NCBI GenBank assembly: GCA_016858145.1
Contig: JAEHOE010000085.1
Coordinates: forward strand, 372,001-436,000
Length of the DNA stretch: 64,000 bases
Direction: 5' to 3'
DNA from: Edaphochlamys debaryana
Lineage: Eukaryota > Chlorophyta > Chlorophyceae > Chlamydomonadales
Shown: positions 1 to 13,697 of the stretch, in pieces
Numbering within the stretch: position 1 is the stretch's first letter
Layout of the letters: every line of letters begins with the position of its first letter
Notes under the pieces: model-generated
The model's database searches: none
Told to the model about the DNA's origin: nothing
Seen by the model: the letters and a program-made list of their open reading frames with translations, nothing else
Translations under genes and position numbers: made by a program

Positions 1-3000
1 GTGGCGGCGGCCCGGGCGGCGCGGTGGCGCTGGTGGCGTGCAACGCGCGGGTGGCCCGTGGGTCCGTGTTTGGCGGGAACACGGCTCACACGGCCGGGGG
101 TGCCTTTGCGATGCTGGACGAGTACACGATCGTGGCACCGGAGGCGGGGCAGCACCTGGGCTCGATGCCTCCCGTGCCGCCGACGGACGCGGGCACGCCT
201 GCGGCGCCGCCGTCCCGCTGGAGCAGCAAACGGCGGCGGCGGCTACTCAGCATGCGGCGTGGCGCCCAGTATGACTCCCTCCTGCCGACCGACGCTCCAG
301 CCCCCGCCCCCGGCCCCGCCCCCAGAACCCCTCTCCCAGCCTCAACCGCCCCGCCTCCGCTCCCAGCCTCCCCTGACCCGCCCCCTCTCCTGGCCTCGCC
401 CGCCCGGCCCCAGCCCGTGACGCAACCGCCAGCACCCGCCGTCGCGGGCCCCGACCCCTGCCCCACCACCCCCAGCCCCTCCCCGTCCGCCTCACCCTCA
501 ACCACCCCCAGCCCCGACCCCCTAAAACCTGAGGCCGACCCGGGCGTCACCCACTTCAACTTCTTGTCCCAGGACACTCTTTTCCACGGCAACGTGGCGC
601 GCCTGCTTGGCGGCGGCGCGATCTACACCGAGGCGGCGGTCATGCACGTGCGCCTGGAACGTGTAACGCTCACGTCCAACGTGGTGGAGGTGGGGTCGGG
701 CGGCGCGCTGGCCACGGTGCGGCTGGCGGCGGCCTTTGGCCAGGACGCGCCCAGCGTGTTCCCGGGCGGCGTGGAGCTGGCGGAGTGTGTGGTGCGCAAC
801 AACAGCGCGGCGGCGGGTGAGTCGGGCTGGAAAGGGGGCAAGGGGGCGTTGGTGGGGCGGGGCGGACGCGGTTTGGGATGGCTTAAGGCTGAGTGCGGCG
901 GAGGGTGACACAGGGCGGAGGTTGATGGGTGTGCGGTGGTGACGGGGCTGGTGGTGGCGACAGGTGATGCGTTCGGAAGCTGACGGGGTTCGGCGGCCGG
1001 ATGTCAGCCGCCTTGCACCCGCCAACCGCTAACCGCTAACCGCTAACCGACACCCGTACCACCCGCATGCCGTACGTACGCGCAGGCCTGGGCGGCGCGC
1101 TGTACATTGACTCCGCGGTTGCGCGGCTGCTGGCGAGCGACTGCGTGTTCGAGTCCAACAGCGCCATGCTGGGCGGCGGCGCCCTGGCGGCGGCGCTGTC
1201 GCCCACGCCCGTGCCCATGCAGGGCACCGGCGCCGCCTTCCGCTCGCAGCGCGGCACGCCCGCCTGGTTCCCGCCGCCCGTGCTGCGCAACCCCGTGCTG
1301 GGCCTGGCGCGCGTGCGCATGGCCCACAACAGCGCCACCGTGGGCAGCGGAGGCGCGGTGCTCCTCAGCACGGAGGGTGAGGGAGAGGCGTGTTGGATGG
1401 TCTGAGGAGGGCGGCGGGATGGAGGGCAGGGCTGGCAGGGTACGGAGATGTTGGGCGGGAGATAGATGGAGTCTTGGGACAGAGTGTAGGGGGGGATCGA
1501 GGAGGGTTCAGGAGGGTGACAGGGGCGGGCAAGGGTGGGAGCGAAGGGGGCGGAATGATGTTGAATGGCGACAGCAGCCCGCGCTCCCTAAGAACCTTGC
1601 CATTGCAGCCCCGAACCTGCAAATTGCGACACCCGCCCTAACCGACCACGCAGACCTGTACGCGCCCGTGCCTACCACGCTGGTGGACTGCGCCTTCGAG
1701 AACAACACCGCCGCAGTGCACGGGGGCGCGCTGGCCGTCATGGCCACACACACAGCCCCCGTGACCGCCTCCACCGCCATGCCCTCGCCCACCCCCACAC
1801 TGCCCCGGGCCCCGGCCCCTGCGCCCGCGCCAAGCGGCTGCAGCACCATTGGCAGCCCTCAGACCTCCGCCAGCCCCAACGCCACCACGCCATCAAACGA
1901 AGCCACCCCTCCAAGCTCACCAGATCCCAGCCGCCGCCGCGGCCTGCACCAGCGGCGGCGCGCACAGGACGCGGCCAGCAGCTCCACCACCGCCGCCGCC
2001 GCGGCCTCGGCCACGACCGCCCTTCGCATGGACATGAGCAGCTGCCGCTTCTGCGGCAACAAGGCGGGGCGGCGCGGGGGGGCGGTGTACGCGGCGTCGT
2101 CCACAACGCAGGCCCGCGGCAGCGCCGCCTGGCGCCGCTTCCCGCCTCTGTCGCTGGTGCTGCGCGTGGACAACTGCAGCGTGGTGAGCGGGGACACAGC
2201 AGCTGCGCGGCGGCGGGGTTGGGATGGGCTGGGGGCCCTCTCTTGTTCATTGCCACTCATGCTCAGGCTACGAGGACGGCTGGCAGGGCGGTGCTTGGCT
2301 GGCAGGGGGCGCGTTCCAGCGACTCACTTCCCGGACCGGGTCACACGTGGCCCAGCCACCCGAATGAACTGAATGAGCTGGACCCGCAGTGGCCGGCCGC
2401 ATGTATCCTGACTTGTGCATGGTATCTGCCCGTGCAGGTCTTCAACAAGGCAGGCGAGGGCGGCGGTGGTATCGCCGTCGAGGCGGAGACTCTCAACTCG
2501 CTGCGGGGCCCCACGAGCTCTGCCACATCCCCCCGGGAGCCCCCGCCGGCTTCACCGCCCCGGCCGCCGCCCTCCTCCGCCACCTCCGTCGAGGTGACTC
2601 GCAGCCCGGCCCCTTTCCTGCTGACGTTGTCCCGGACCAACCTCTCCCACAACACTGTCGCGGCGGCTGTGGCGACGGCCAGCACGGCGGGGGGCGCGGG
2701 CAGCACCGGCACGAGCAGCGTGACGGCATCTACCGGCTCGGGTGGGTTGGTTGCAGCAGGTCTTCTTTGCTTTCACCAGGCCCTCTTCGCGCTCACCAGC
2801 AGGACTGTCCAGTGTTTGCACACCACCAAGCTGCCGTCACAAACCGCCCTTGCAGGCAGCTCTGGCGGCGGCGGGAACAGCGGGGGCGGCGGCGGCCTGT
2901 TCCTCGAGGGCTTCGTGCGAGCGACCATGGAAGGCGGCAGCACCCTGATCCGCAACCACGTCGCCTCCGGGACCACCGCCCATGGCGTGGCGTACGGCGG

Positions 3001-6000
3001 CGGCGGCGTGTATGCGGGCGACAGCGTCTCCCTCTCCATCCGCCGAAGCGCATTGACCAGCAACGCCGCCTATGGCGGCGGCGGAGGAGTGCAGGCCGTC
3101 GGCTGTTCCGTGCTCCACATCGACGCCGCCGTGATCAACAACAGTACGGCGTACGGCACCGGCGGCGCCGTACACGTCACGGGCTGCTCGACGGTCGTGA
3201 TCATGGTGTCGCTGCTCCAGGGCAACCGCGCAGCAGCGGGGGGCGGGCTGTACGTCAGCTCTGTAGCATCCACAACCGCCGCCAGCGGGCTGGTGTCGAC
3301 CCAGATGAACGAGGTCCTCGGCAACAGCACCTTGCTGCTGGTGTATGCGGTCGTGTTTGCGGACAACAAGGCCGCCACGCCCAGCTCGGGGCCGACCACG
3401 GAGTACCTGGAGCATGGCGGAGCGCTGTTCCTCAAGGCAAGTGGTCCGTGGAGCCGAGTCTGCCGCGTCTGCCGTAGGAGGGTGCCGAACCGTGCGTGTG
3501 TTTTGCCGTTCTTGCTCCGGGATTGCAACGCTGGTTAGCCTGGGAGCTAGGGAGCTAGCATCGTGGCCCTCCCTCGGACATTCCCTTGACGTGGCCGTAC
3601 CGGTATGGCTGCTCGTCCGGGCTGCCGTACACGCACCCGCAGGACAGCGTCGCGGCCGTTGTGATGCTGTCCGACCTGGCGGCCAACAACAGCGCCCTGT
3701 ACGGCAGCGCCCTGGCGTCCATGCAGCAGTGCAACACCAGCAGCCTGGCTCGCGCGGGGTCCATATCGGCGGAATCTATCGACGTGAGCACCGACCTGAT
3801 TGTGTTTGTGGAAGACGTGGGGCAGAGCAACGCCATCGTCAGCGAGGTCGTCACGGCCGTCATCAAGCAGGTCGGCCCGGGCTCGTTGGCGCATGCATAG
3901 TTGGGAGCAATGCGAGAAGCCGCCGTATGGTTGACTGTGTAGAAAGTTGCTAAGCCGTGGCCGGACAGGGTGCCGGATGTGGTGGGGCCTCGCCGAATGC
4001 TCGAAGTTAGACGGCCAGCCCTCCGTCTGCCGCTCTTGACTGCCTTGCAGATGTGGGCGGGCCTCCTCTCCTCCATTCAGCAGCAGTGCTTCGTGCTCGG
4101 ACTGTACGGCACGTGGCTTCCGTCGGGCGCGGCTCAGGTAGGAAGGAGCGCCTGCTGCTCGGCTTGCCTGCCGTGGTGTGGGATCCTCGGGAGCCTTGCG
4201 GACTCTGTGACTACCGCAATCGCCTAGCACGACACCCCATGCAATCCAACCAGCCCCTCCCGCCTCCATGCGCGCAGGACGCCGGCTCCTCGGGCTCCTC
4301 CGCCTCCCCCTCCTCCCCCTCCTCCGTGCCCCTCTTCATGCAAGACACTGCCGCCACCGCCCTCGACGTGGAGGGCTGCTACCCGGGCGCCATGGGCCCC
4401 GCCGGCGCGGCCGCATTCAACCTCTCGCACACCGAGACCCAGACCCAAACCGCCTCCCGCATGCTCGACCTCTTCAACACCACAGCCACGCTCGTCTCCC
4501 GCATCAACCTCAACGGCTTCCTGTCCACCACGTTCCTTCAGCTCGTCGACGCCTTCTCATTTGCCCTTCTCGGCGCACCAGGGCTGCCTGCGGTACCGTC
4601 CAGCCCTACGCGACCCACAGCTCCGCCGGGCACAGGCACGGCGGCTGGGACCCCAGCGGCGGCGGCCTTTGATCAGGCTCCGCCGTCGCCGACCCAGGCA
4701 GTGGCGGCGACGATCAGCGAGCAGCTGAGATCGTGCCGGAACCTCACGAGCGCCACGTACAAGGCCCAGGCGCGGTCGGGCGGGCCGCAGGAGGAGGATC
4801 CAGATCCTGGAGATCTCGAGTACGACGCCAGCGGCCAGGACTACCTGTCCCTGCCGCCCAAGGAGCTGGAGCTGGTGGATCTGTCCCCGGAGCAGGTGCG
4901 CCGCCAAGAGGATCTGCCGTCAGATTCTAGGCCGTGTGCGCGAAACGGTGGGAGTGCACTCCTGCTACCTCCTAAGCTGATCTCCGCTTCCCGTCCCTCT
5001 CCACTACCTTTGTACCGTTCAGGCCGTGGACCTGCTGGACGAGCGTGGGCGGCCCATCAGCGCCGGCGGCGGCTCGCTCTACGGCGGGCGGCGGTTGGTA
5101 CGGCAGGATGTCATGTACGGCATGAAGGTGCAGCTGCTCAACGGCCTCGGCCAGCTGGTGTCCATGGGTGAGACGCTCGCTAGGGAAGCGCTTGGTAAAC
5201 CCCGCCCCCACGGGTTAGGGTTTGGGCATACGAATGGGATGCGACAGTTCCGGCGCGACGGGCCCTGACGGGAGTGGGTATGGGATAGGGGGCCATGCAC
5301 CGCACCGTGCCCTTGTCCCGTCGAGCTGATTCAACCCACGACGCTCGTTCCCGCCATACCACCGGCCATCCGTCAGCTGCACCCAACCACTGTGCGGCAC
5401 GTCCCGCGCCCGCCACCCTCACGCTACGCCCCAAACCTCGTGCCACCCACGGACCCAACGTTCCCCACGCCCCGTGTCCCCCCCCCCCGTGCCACCCTCG
5501 CGCCCCCCCCCCCCAGGCTCCTCCAACTACGAGGTGACCCTCACCCTGGAGCCGGACGACGCACTGCTCCCGAACGGCACCCGTGTGGGCCTGGCGGCGG
5601 CCTTCGGGGAGGCCGTGTTTGCGCTGGTGTCGATTCGGGAGTCCACGGCGGTGGCGAGGGAGGGCGTGGCACAGTTCCAGCTGGTGAGGGGGGCGTGGTG
5701 TTGGTTAGGTGATGGTGGGGTGGGGTCGGTGGGGTGGGGTTGAGGGCTGCGTGTTTGAGGGGTCGGGACAGAGCCCCTGTACTGGCTTCGGTACCGATAC
5801 CATGTGGAGAGGTGAAGGCGAGTAAGGAAGCCATGGCGCCAATGGTTGCATGGAGGGGTTACATGGTTGTGTCCGGTCTCCTCAGGGCAGCTGATAATGA
5901 ACAGGCTTGCTAACCGCATGCTTCCTTCCGCGTCCCCATTGCGCCCCGCCCTACACCTCAGGCCCGCTTCCAGGGCTGGCCTGGGAACTACTCGCTTGTG

Positions 6001-9000
6001 TTCAACCTCTCCGCCGCCCTGTCGTCCTCCTCTTCCCCCGCTGCATCCACGGCGGCGTCATGGGCCGGCACCGTCCCCGTGCTCCGAGTCCCGGTAAGAC
6101 TGCCCGAGTGTCCAGTCCTGCAAAGGCTACTACTGCCTTACGCCGTAATCTCGGTCTTGATTGCCCGTACGCCAGTGGTGCTCTCTGCAAGTGGGTCATT
6201 GACCAGGATTAAACCTCGTGCTTGCATGCGGGCTGCTGACCTCGATCGGCCCTGGCTGCTGCACACCCGCGACACAGGTGACGCTGCTTCCGTGCGGCTT
6301 GGGGAGCCGGCTGGACACTTCCAGGTGGGGCCGTGGGAGCCCATTCCCTCGCATGGGAAGGCTTGGCTCAGGCAGAATCTTCGTTTGCGTCCACCAACAC
6401 AAGGCCTCAACGGGCCCTTGCTTGATTGGTCAAACCCCTCGATCACCCTGCCCCGCCCTGCCCCGCCCCACACCGTATACGTACCCGCCGCCCCGCAGCT
6501 TTGCCGACACCGCGCCCTACGCCACCAGCTGCGAGGACTGCCCCGCGCAGCAGTACGTGTTCTGGCGGGACGACCGAACCGAGGAGCAGGGCAGGATGCT
6601 GCAGGTGGGGCCTGCTGTGGGGGAAGCGTGGTGTAGCGGCCGCTTGATCGAGCGCCTGATGATGGTACCGGTTGAGGCTCAGGTTCAGGTGGTACTGCTT
6701 GACAAGACATCACTGTAGGCCACTCTACACACCAGAGGCGAATCAACCTCACGAACAAACCGCCTGCTCGTTCGTGTCTGTCCCTCTCCTTCCCGCTCAG
6801 AACCTGGCGGTCGAAGTCCTGCTCTCTGGGGGCGCCCCCAGCCCCGCCTCGAACTCGGCTCCGCCCCCCAAGGCCACATCCGACCCCCCTCCTCGGGTCG
6901 TGGCTGCCGAGGAGGCCGGCTCCCCGCCGTACAGCCCCGCCCTGCCGCCTGCCGCTCCCGCCGCGCCCGTCGTCTCCGTGGGGCCCTCCAACACCAAGAT
7001 CCTGTACGGCAAGATGGCGGCTTGGACAAAGGCCGTACGGAGCTCGGGTGATTCCAAGTGCAAGAATTGCCCGGAGGTACGTGCCCGCCTGCTGCATAGG
7101 GGCTGCAATGGTACGGAAGATCGTGGCTGCCGTACCCACTCCGCGCATCACCCCCGCAACCCAGAACGCGATCTGCAACGGCGGCGCCAACCTCATCCCC
7201 GCCACCGGCTTCTGGCACTCCTCCCCCAACTCTACAAAGATGCACGCATGTATCCAGGTGCGGGGGCGGGTGCCAGGGGGGTGCAGGGGCTGAGGGGCCT
7301 CGAGAAGCAGGGTTACATGCAGCCGTTCAGGCATCCGGGGCGTCTGGCCCCCCAGCCGGTTACCGGTACGTGACGAGGGCGCAGGGGTCTGCCTGAGCAA
7401 GGGAGGCCAGAAAGGGGCCACCAGTGGACGGGTGCCTGCAGCGAAACCTTCGCCTATGTTTGGCGGCGAACGCACTTGCTGTACCCCGTCAACCGCTCGA
7501 CTCCCGTCAGATCCGCTCCCAACGCCCTGCCCTAAGCGCCCCACGCTCCCTCCCTTCCCTCCCCCCCTGCCTCTCTGGCCCCCAGGCGGATGCCTGCGAC
7601 TTCGGTGACCTCTCCAGCCGCGCCACCACCGAGGTGGACGCCTCCATACTGGCCGTCGCCGGCACCCTGGCAAACACCACCACCACCACCACTTCCTCCG
7701 ACGCGCGCGTGCGGCGACTCGACAGTTGCCAGACCGCCTGGTACTCCTCCCTCGTCCCCGGCGCCGTCGCGCTCGCGGGCTACAACCGCGAGCTGGCGAT
7801 CGCGCGCGCTCCTGCTACTGCTGCCATCGGCGCGTCTGGAAGCGCCGCGCAGCTGCTGAACGGCTCTGCGGCGTTTGGGCCCGCTGGCGTGGGGCAGCCT
7901 GGAGTTGCGGCGTCGCCGCCCGCGATCGCGATCGTTCTGACGGAAGAGCAGGTCGCGCAGCGGTACTGCCTGTTCTACGGCACTCCTTCCAGCCACGACG
8001 CCGCGAGCTACAGCGACGCGCAGTGCTCGCCCGGCTACACGGGCCAGCTGTGCGCGGCGTGCGAGGTGGGGTACTTCTTGACTTCGGAGCTGGAGTGCGA
8101 GAAATGCCAGAGCGTGCCGCGCACCGCGGTGCTGGGCGTCTTCCAGTTCCTCTTCTCCGTCGTACTGGTGCTGTACACGGTACGTGTGTACGACAGGCTG
8201 CCCGTGCTGCCGTGCTCTGCGCCGACGGCTACGTCCGTGCTGGCCAGCTGCTCTCCTCTCGTTTCTTCTCCGCCGCCGCTGTTCGCTGTTGCTCTTGCAG
8301 CACGTCATGTACCGCTGCTCTGCCTGCAGGTGTGGACCAACCTGAGGGAGGGGACCGAGCTGAGCCGCTCCGTCACTCCCCGCCTGGCGCACAACCACCC
8401 CCGGCCCTTCGGCCGGCCTTCCCACCTCGAGGCCGCGCCCCCAGCGCCAAATAGCATCGCCGGCCCCGGCCCCAACGGCGGCGCCCAGAGCCGAGGCTCC
8501 AAGGGCTGGTGGTCGTGGCGGGGGCTGTCGCGCCGTGCGGGCAGCACCCGGGCTTCGGGGCCGCTGTCCCGTGCAACCCCGGGTGGCTCGGCCTCGTGCG
8601 CTGCCTGTGCCGAGGAAACACAAGGCGGAGCGGGCGCCAGCGGCCACGGGCGCGGCGGCGACGATTGGGCCTCGGCGAGTCGGTCCTGGTGGTCTGGCTA
8701 CCCCAGGCCGCATGCCGGTAGCGAGCCGTCAGGCTACCCGGCGCCCACGTTTGGGGCAGCCCAGGCGGATGACACCGCCAGTCAAGACGGTGGCAGCGGC
8801 GGGGGTGGCGGAGGAGGCGGCGGCACGCGGAGTGGAGGGGCAGGCGCGGCGCACGAGTTCGCTACGTCCAACCCGAGTGGCGGCTACTTCGGAGGTGTGG
8901 CGGGCTCGGATCTCGGCTGAAAGCGCAGCCGAGTACTGTGGACTGTGCCTATCTGCCTATTCACTCTAGCCGCTGATCCGAGCATCCATTGATCCGCATT

Positions 9001-12000
9001 GTGCTCCGCTCCAATGCCCCCAAACCTTGCAGACTTTGACCGTGAGGAGCTGAGCGCCTCAGAGGTACTGAAGACTGTCATCGTGCATCTGCAGGTGGGT
9101 GACACCGAGCTCAGTCCATCTTGCGTTGACGACGAAAGGGCGCAACACACCGGGGCCCCCTCCAACACCTCCCCTCCCACTTATCCGCTGACCTTGTCAC
9201 CTGCAGATGTTTGTGACCATCACGCGCCTCAACATCTCGTGGCCAGACATCATCGTCCGCTTCCAGGTGCGGCTTCCAGACGAGATGGGGCCTAGCTATC
9301 GACCTCTGCTCCACCAACCGCTTTCGCTTGTTCCCAAACGGTTGTAAGGGAGGCCCTGCTCCCCCAAGCAACCTCTTGCGTCTCTCTCTGCCAAACATGC
9401 ATGCGCGCAGGGACTTGTCCGCAGCGCCTCCGGCGCCGAGAGCACCGTGGCCTACTCTCCGTCCTGCCTCTACCCGGGGGCGGACTCTGCCACGCAGGCG
9501 CAGGTGCAGGTGAGCAGCGGCCCCCACGCGGGACCTAGAGTGCTGCCTCCGGCCTTGCAGCCCTGTCCCCTCTGCCTCATCGAGCCCGTACTCTGGTCGT
9601 CTGGTGGCGGTGCCAGACGCAAGTCGAAACGCTTCATGAGTCATGACTGCATGCCGCCCCAGCCCTCCGTCCCATAATCAGACCTTCCGAATTCGCCATG
9701 CCATGCCTTCTCACTCTCCACCCCGCGCTCCCTCCCTCCCTCCCTCCCTCGCGTCCCTCCGCAGCTCTTTGCGGCCCTGCTGCAGCCGCTGTGCGTCATC
9801 CTGCTGGTGCTGCTCCTCTGGGTGCTCAGGTAGGCGACCCCGGTCCGGCACCGCACGGACATACCGGTGCTCTAGCTCACCCCTGTCATCCCGCCCTTCT
9901 GCCACCACGCACACGGGGTATCGCGCACAACCCCGGGCACCCAAGCAAACGCCCCGCCCGCCCTTGCCCCCTTTCCCTCCTGCCCACCCACCACCCCCCC
10001 CGCCCCCAACGCACCCTTCCGCCCCGCGCCCCACCCAACCCGCGCAGGTGCCTCCTCTGGAACCGCGCGCTGCTGCGGCGGGACCCACCCGCGGCCCGGG
10101 GCCTGGGCGCCCGCAAGCGCCGGGAGCGCCTGGAGGCGGCCGCCGCCGAGGTCCTCACACACCACCGGGTCGCCAAGAAGGCGCTGGAGAAGCGCAAGCG
10201 CGCAGCTGCCGCCAGCTCCGCGCTATCGACCGTGGCCATCGCGCCGCTGTCGCCCCAGGGCCCGTCCTTCCAGTCGCAGCCGCCGCCGCCCCTGGTCCCG
10301 CCGCCGCCGCCCTCCTTGGACGTGACACTCGCCTTCGCTTACGCTAGCAGCCGCGAGCACAGCCGCAACAGCAGCCAGTATAACGGCCAGGGCGGGGCTG
10401 TCACGTACTGCAGCGGCATGGGTGCGCCTGGAATCCCGCCGCCGCCCCTGAGCGTGCATGAGCACGAGCTGCCGCTGCAGTCGGTTGGGTCCCACGGGGC
10501 CTCGCCGGCGCATTCCCGCCCGCCCTCCCGCTTCGGAGCCACGGCCGGCTTCCCAATTGTGGGCCCGGGCTCCGCACGCTTTGGGCCCGGCTGGGCCCCG
10601 GGGCCTGCGGGGGGCCTGGATGGTCCTGACGCCAGCACCCTGGCCGTACAGCAGGGGCCCGGAACCTTCTCTGGCCCCTCCACGCCTGCCCTGGCGGCGG
10701 GCCCGCCTGCAACCGGCCCCGTCCTCAACACAGCGGGGAGCATCCGCTCAAGGGCGGAGGTCGCCCCCGGACCGGACCCGGGCCCAAGCCCCAGCCCTGG
10801 TCCCGGCCCAGAGCCCGGCCCTAGCCCTGGCCCCAGCCCCGGCCCCGCGGCCGCTGTGGCCGAGGGCCGTGAGACCAGCCCCCGGCCAGACGGCAACGTA
10901 GGAGGCAACGGAGGAGGCAACGGCAACGGGGAGGTGGACGGTGCGGATGATGAGGACGACGCCCTCGCATCCAAGTCCATCGCAGCGCCCCCCCGCACCA
11001 GCAACAACCGGCCGCGCGGGCGCCACAGCCTCAAGAGCCTCTTCTTCCCCACCACCCCCTCCGCAGCGCCGCTTTCTCCCACCTCCCCGCTCCACACCCC
11101 CACGCCCAGCCTCTTCCGTGAGATGAGGGCCGTCCGTCTCGCTACCCAGGAGTCCTCCGGCCTGGCCGGGCGCCTGCGGGGCCTGCTCCGTCGTGCAGCC
11201 GGGCGCGACGGCGATGGTGCCGGGATCGATACCATCAGTGAGGGCGGCGCGGACAGCACCCGCGGCTTCAGCGGTTACCCGGGCAGCGACGCGAGCGGTG
11301 GCACGAGAGGAGGGGGAGGGGGAGGAGGAAGAGGGGGAGATGGAGGCGCGGAGGGGCGGCGCCAGGGGCTGCACGGCCGCCGCCCGGGGGTCATGACCAG
11401 TGTGGACCAGGCGATCTCGCTGCGTCAGCAGCTGTTTGTGGTGACGACGGTGGTGAGAGCGGGGGCGTGGGGCACTGGGGGGCCGGGGCTTGGGCAGCGC
11501 CGGGGTCGCAGACCGGGGTTCGTCCAGATGTACGAAGTCTGGCCAGCAAGAATTCATATCGGGTGGTTCCGATTGCACCGGTCTGACTCCACGCGCTCAT
11601 GACCCCCGCCCCTCCCCCACCCCATCCAGGCCGTCTTTATCCTGTACAGCAGTTGGGCACAGGTGCGTTACGTGCTGTGCTGCTGTGTCGTACTCTGGTA
11701 GCAACTGCTGCCGCTCCAGGAGGGGGGTTCCGAGTGGCAGCTTCCGGGCAGCTTCGGCTGCGCCGTTACCGCCCGCGCTGGTTCGCTTTCTCAACCGCGG
11801 CGCCTGCCTCCCACCCCGCTTTTCCTCAGGCGGCTGTCTCTGTGTTCGCGTGCTATTCCCTGGACGATGGGTCGGGGCCCTACCCAGAGCTACAGCAGGT
11901 GGGTGGGAGGCAGGCCGGACCGGACGGGACCGATTCGCCTCATCGATCGTCGCTGCAGTGCCTGAGCCGAAGCTTCCTGCGAATGAAGCGCTCGCTCGCG

Positions 12001-13697
12001 ATTGATGCGTGCCAGTCTGACTTACTCCCAACCGCTTTGCCTCCCCGCAGGCGACGTGGGCCCGGGGCTACTGGATCCGGAACATGGACCAGGCAAGGGC
12101 GTGGGGGCGGCGGCTTCGGGGCGCAGCTGGACCGGCCTAAGCGAAAGCTGCCCTGAACTCGCCTCCCGGTGATTCCGCCCCAACCGCACATGCTCACACG
12201 CCCAGACCCTTTAACCTTCCCGCTCGCTCCCCCCGCTTCCCTTCCCCCACCATCCCCTCCCTGCGCAGGAATGCTACTCGGGCACGCACGCGGCCCTGTA
12301 CCTGCCCATCGGCATCGTGGCAGTAATCCTGGTGTGCGTAGGGCCGCCCCTCACCAGCGCCATCATCATGTGGCGGCACAGGCGGCGCCTGGACGAGCAC
12401 CGTACGCGCATGGTGTACGGCTTCATGTACAGCCGATACAGGTAGGCGAGGCTTGGGCGGGGTTCGGGCTTGCTGAGGCACGTGCGAAGGCTCGGTCTTG
12501 TTCGACCTCCGCACCCGCCTCCTGACCCCCCGCTTCCAGCAGGCTCTCCTCCTGCACCGCATCCGCGCCCGGCCCCTGAACCCCGCACCCTGACGAACCA
12601 CCACCATCATCCCCCCCAGGCCCAAGTACTTCTGGTGGGAGAGCGTGGTGCAGCTGCAGATGCTGGTGCTGGTGGTGGTCGAGGTGTTTGGCCGGGCCGT
12701 GCCCATCGGACAGCAGGTGGGAGCGTGCGCGGGGACCCGCCACCGGGAGACGCCACGTCAGCCCTTGGTTAGCAAGTCCCGCATCCCCAATCCCGCAACC
12801 TACAAATGGATAATGTATCTCCAACCGTAACCGTAACCGCGCCTGCTCGCAGGTTACGCTCATGCTGCTGGCCATGAACGCCGTGGCGGCGGTCAACATC
12901 GCCTGCGCCCCGCTGCGGCACGCGGTGATGGGGCTGCTGGAGTTTGCGTCGCTGGCGGTGCTGTCCGCCACCGTGCTGCTGGGCCTGTTCCTGGCCGAGG
13001 GGCGGGAGGGGGACGGCAGCGTGTCGACCGCGCAGGACGTGAGTGCGTGGGGGGTGGGGGCGTGGGCCTGGGGAAGGGGGAAGCGGGTGTTAAGAAGGGT
13101 GCAACACAGGGGCAAGGGGCAGGGCGGGGCTTGCGGTTGGAGCAGTAGCGGGAGCTGGATCTGGTCGTCAGCAAACGTTGAATTGACTATCTTCGAGCAC
13201 TTCCACGCCCGCCCTCGCTCCGTCCCTTTGCTCTCCTCCCTTTACCACCGACCCCTTCTCTACCCTCTCCTCCCCTGTCCGCCCCTCTCCTCCCCTCTCC
13301 TTCCCTGCCCTCCCCCTCCCTCCAGACCGTGGTGGGCGTCCTGATCGTGGTCTTCAACTGCGCCTACCTGGCCGCCCTCGTCGGCCTCATCCTGCACTCA
13401 GGCCGCCACGCCCTGCGCCGCACCTCCTCCCACGCCGCCGGCCTGGTGCGCCGCTGCCGCACCGTGGTCAAGCGCTCCTGGCTGCGGGGGTGGAGGGGCG
13501 GCGGGGGCGGGGGCCGGGGCGCGGGCCGGGAGGAAGGGGAGCACGTGGCCGGGCTGGAGGCGGCGGCGGACTCGGGCGTGGGGTGGCGGGGCGCGACGTC
13601 GAGTGAGGGGGAGGGGGCGGGGGAGAGGGCCCGGGCGGCGCATCAGGTGGCGGTGGTGGTGGCGGCTGAGGAGTCGGGCTTTGGGGCGGGGATTTGA
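1..13697 (+). CDS. Large Pmp-repeat/multi-pass membrane protein, 5'-truncated by window edge
   Basis: Role unknown; probably a surface or vesicular membrane protein. I join 29 exons (<1-816, 1086-1376, 1609-2183, 2438-2741, 2856-3436, 3643-3870, 4051-4137, 4278-4895, 5023-5167, 5517-5683, 5962-6093, 6278-6324, 6499-6604, 6801-7076, 7165-7257, 7586-8179, 8330-8894, 9033-9094, 9207-9266, 9411-9509, 9765-9829, 10048-11452, 11630-11662, 11830-11898, 12051-12092, 12269-12441, 12620-12716, 12853-13038, 13326-13697). They keep one frame for about 2,760 residues to a TGA at 13695. The N-terminal part has recurring GGA(L/I/V) and NNSA/NNTA motifs, as in Chlamydia-type polymorphic membrane protein/beta-helix repeats, broken by Pro/Ser-rich inserts (about 280-540). 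A Cys-rich module (CSPGYTGQLCAACEVGYF, about 8028-8110) resembles GCC2/GCC3 domains. At least seven hydrophobic segments follow (about 8131-8179, 9765-9829, 12290-12360, 12640-12700, 12853-13000, 13330-13400). The 468-residue exon 10048-11452 forms a basic, Pro-rich loop. The start codon lies outside the window. Confidence 0.82.
1024..1050. repeat. Short AACCGCT tandem repeat
   Basis: Three to four tandem AACCGCT heptamers inside the intron that precedes the exon at 1086. Simple intronic repeat; no function seen. Confidence 0.7.
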
